Source: Paucibacter sp963740455 (GTDB lineage Bacteria > Pseudomonadota > Gammaproteobacteria > Burkholderiales > Burkholderiaceae_C). Taken from it: a stretch of DNA of 64,000 nt. The notes under the pieces are model-generated. The model ran no database searches. It was not told where the DNA came from and saw only the letters and a program-made list of their open reading frames with translations. Position numbers and translations under genes: made by a program. The stretch is taken from the NCBI GenBank assembly GCA_963740455.1, contig CAVUEF010000013.1:248001-312000 (forward strand). The letters are read 5' to 3'. Positions 62,836 through 64,000 of this stretch are shown in pieces. Each line of letters begins with the position of its first letter. The first letter of the stretch is position 1.

Positions 62836-63633
62836 TCAGGGCAACCAGTCCATCGCCGGGGTGTGTTCGGGTATGCCATGCTGCGCATCGTAATAGGGTC
62901 CCTGAAAGTACAGTCCGTCGGCCGGAAATGTGGGGGCGGCCAAACTACGGTCACGGCCCGCCAAGACTTCGGCCATCCAATCCACCGGTCGTGCGCCCGA
63001 ACCAATCGCGAGCAAGCATCCCATCAGATTGCGCACCATGTGGTGCAAGAAGGCCGCACCGTCGAACTCGAAGCGCCAATAGGCGCCGCGTCTGTGAATC
63101 CGGATGCTGCGCAGGGTCTTTACGGGCGAGGCCGCCTGGCACTCGGAAGAACGGAACGCGCTGAAGTCATGCTCGCCGATCAGGCAAGCGGCAGCGTCCT
63201 GCATGGCCTGCTGCTGCAGCGGCCGAAACACCCAACCGGCGGCGCCCTGCTCGATCGAAGGCCGCACGGGAGCCTCCAGCAACAGGTACACATAGCGACG
63301 GCCGAGCGCCGAGTAACGGGCATGAAAGTCAGCCTCGGGGAATCGGCACCATTGCACCGCGATGTCCTTGGGCAGGTAGCGATTCGTGCCGCGTACCCAC
63401 GACGCTGCGTCGCGTTCGATCTCGGTGTCGAAGTGCACCACCTGGTTCAGCCCGTGCACACCGGCGTCGGTGCGACCGGCACACAGGGTGCGGATGCTGC
63501 GCGCCGGCTGCGCGGCAAACTGCGCCAGTGCGGATTCCAGTTGGTCTTGTACCGTGTCGCCGCCGGGCTGACTTTGCCAGCCCTTATAGGCCTGTCCTCG
63601 GTAACTCAGTCCCAGTGCGACTCGAACTGTCAT
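62836..63633 (-). CDS. truA: tRNA pseudouridine(38-40) synthase TruA
   Basis: Modifies the anticodon arm of many tRNAs. 265 residues. LSYRGQAYKGWQSQ, the catalytic Asp in AGRTDAGVHGLNQVVHFDTE, FHARYSALGRRYVY, FDGAAFLHHMVRNLMGCLLA are diagnostic. It lies between fimV and trpF, as is usual in this group of bacteria. Confidence 0.97.
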   Translation of the reverse strand: MTVRVALGLSYRGQAYKGWQSQPGGDTVQDQLESALAQFAAQPARSIRTLCAGRTDAGVHGLNQVVHFDTEIERDAASWVRGTNRYLPKDIAVQWCRFPEADFHARYSALGRRYVYLLLEAPVRPSIEQGAAGWVFRPLQQQAMQDAAACLIGEHDFSAFRSSECQAASPVKTLRSIRIHRRGAYWRFEFDGAAFLHHMVRNLMGCLLAIGSGARPVDWMAEVLAGRDRSLAAPTFPADGLYFQGPYYDAQHGIPEHTPAMDWLP

Positions 63634-63670
63634 GCCGGACCAGGACCTTCATGATCCCGCTCAAAGAAGC

Positions 63671-64000
63671 TCAATCGAGCTCTTTGAGCATCGCTTGCGC
63701 GCGTTCGCGCATCGCGCCGCTGGCTTTGTCTATGACTTCCAGCAACACATCGCGCGCGCCCTCAACGTCGCCGATCTGGCGGAACTCGTCAGCCAACTCG
63801 ATCTTGCGCGCCAGCGGATCACCGTCTTCGTCATTCGATTCATTCAAATCGAGCTCACGACCCAAATCCGGCAGTCGCCCACCGGGTTGAACTGAAGGCC
63901 CGACGCTTGGTTCACCGAGATCGAGGTTGATGGACGACATGTCAAATTCCATGGCAACCGGCTCGTTGCGCGCAGGCGGGTTCGGTTCAGTCTCTTCGCC
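63671..64000 (-). CDS. fimV: FimV/HubP-like protein, C-terminal end (cut by window edge)
   Basis: About 109 residues visible, open to the right edge. The acidic segment (SSINLDLGEPSVGPS) is followed by the conserved C-terminal FimV domain (LARKIELADEFRQIGDVEGA, VLLEVIDKASGAMRERAQAM). FimV/HubP is an inner membrane, peptidoglycan-binding hub at the cell pole that organises type IV pili. The position before truA supports this. It may relate functionally to the pilin operon and the PilB-type ATPase in this window. Confidence 0.9.
   Translation of the reverse strand, partial: GEETEPNPPARNEPVAMEFDMSSINLDLGEPSVGPSVQPGGRLPDLGRELDLNESNDEDGDPLARKIELADEFRQIGDVEGARDVLLEVIDKASGAMRERAQAMLKELD

Overview
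The window reads as a chromosome segment of a beta-proteobacterium, most likely order Burkholderiales. The evidence is the high GC content, the block fimV-truA-trpF-trpB-trpA-accD-folC-SPOR-cvpA-purF-metZ, glyA-nrdR beside a minor pilin cluster and rib genes, an Entner-Doudoroff pair, and PEP-CTERM proteins. Family and genus cannot be fixed from the sequence alone.

Layout. 1-8.6 kb (minus strand): two complete tripartite efflux pumps back to back, an RND pump cut by the left edge and an EmrAB-type MFS pump with its own outer membrane factor, headed by a MarR regulator whose likely operator is an 18-bp perfect palindrome. 8.7-13.3 kb (plus): an exporter-type ABC protein, thyA-folA, a DUF4337 protein and exonuclease III. 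13.3-14.4 kb: a PEP-CTERM surface protein with a sigma-54-type promoter. 14.5-24.5 kb: housekeeping metabolism (gloA, edd-eda, ChaC, a MobA-like enzyme, pdxH, msrA, ubiD, a lytic transglycosylase, glyA). 24.6-30.1 kb: nrdR and a type IV minor pilin operon (fimT, pilE, fimT, pilW, pilX, pilV). 30.2-31.1 kb: a second PEP-CTERM gene sharing an upstream element and promoter form with the first. 31.2-35.8 kb: ribD, a RibBX-like gene, ribH, nusB and an aminotransferase. 35.8-38.2 kb: ybgC-tolQRA. 38.3-41.9 kb: 5-oxoprolinase. 42.2-44.7 kb: a stand-alone PilB/GspE-type ATPase with four tandem MshEN-like repeats.

The most unusual region is 44.9-51.6 kb. A near-consensus -24/-12 promoter drives a CheY-like protein, a receiver domain fused to a duplicated membrane module, a nine-heme cytochrome c with a C-terminal membrane anchor, and a four-helix cytochrome b. 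Facing it are an NtrC-family activator and a histidine kinase whose periplasmic loop carries CxxCH and CxxxxCH heme-type motifs. Together they look like a self-contained redox-sensing and electron-transfer system controlled through sigma-54.

51.6-64 kb: a tRNA-Asp/Glu/Ala cluster, gltX and the conserved metZ to fimV block (all minus strand, fimV cut by the right edge).

Six genes (second fimT, pilX, pilV twice, the second PEP-CTERM gene, ribD, 5-oxoprolinase) carry seven frameshifts in total. Every one is repaired by adding a single G or C in or next to a short G/C run. This uniform pattern suggests base-calling or assembly error more than true gene decay.
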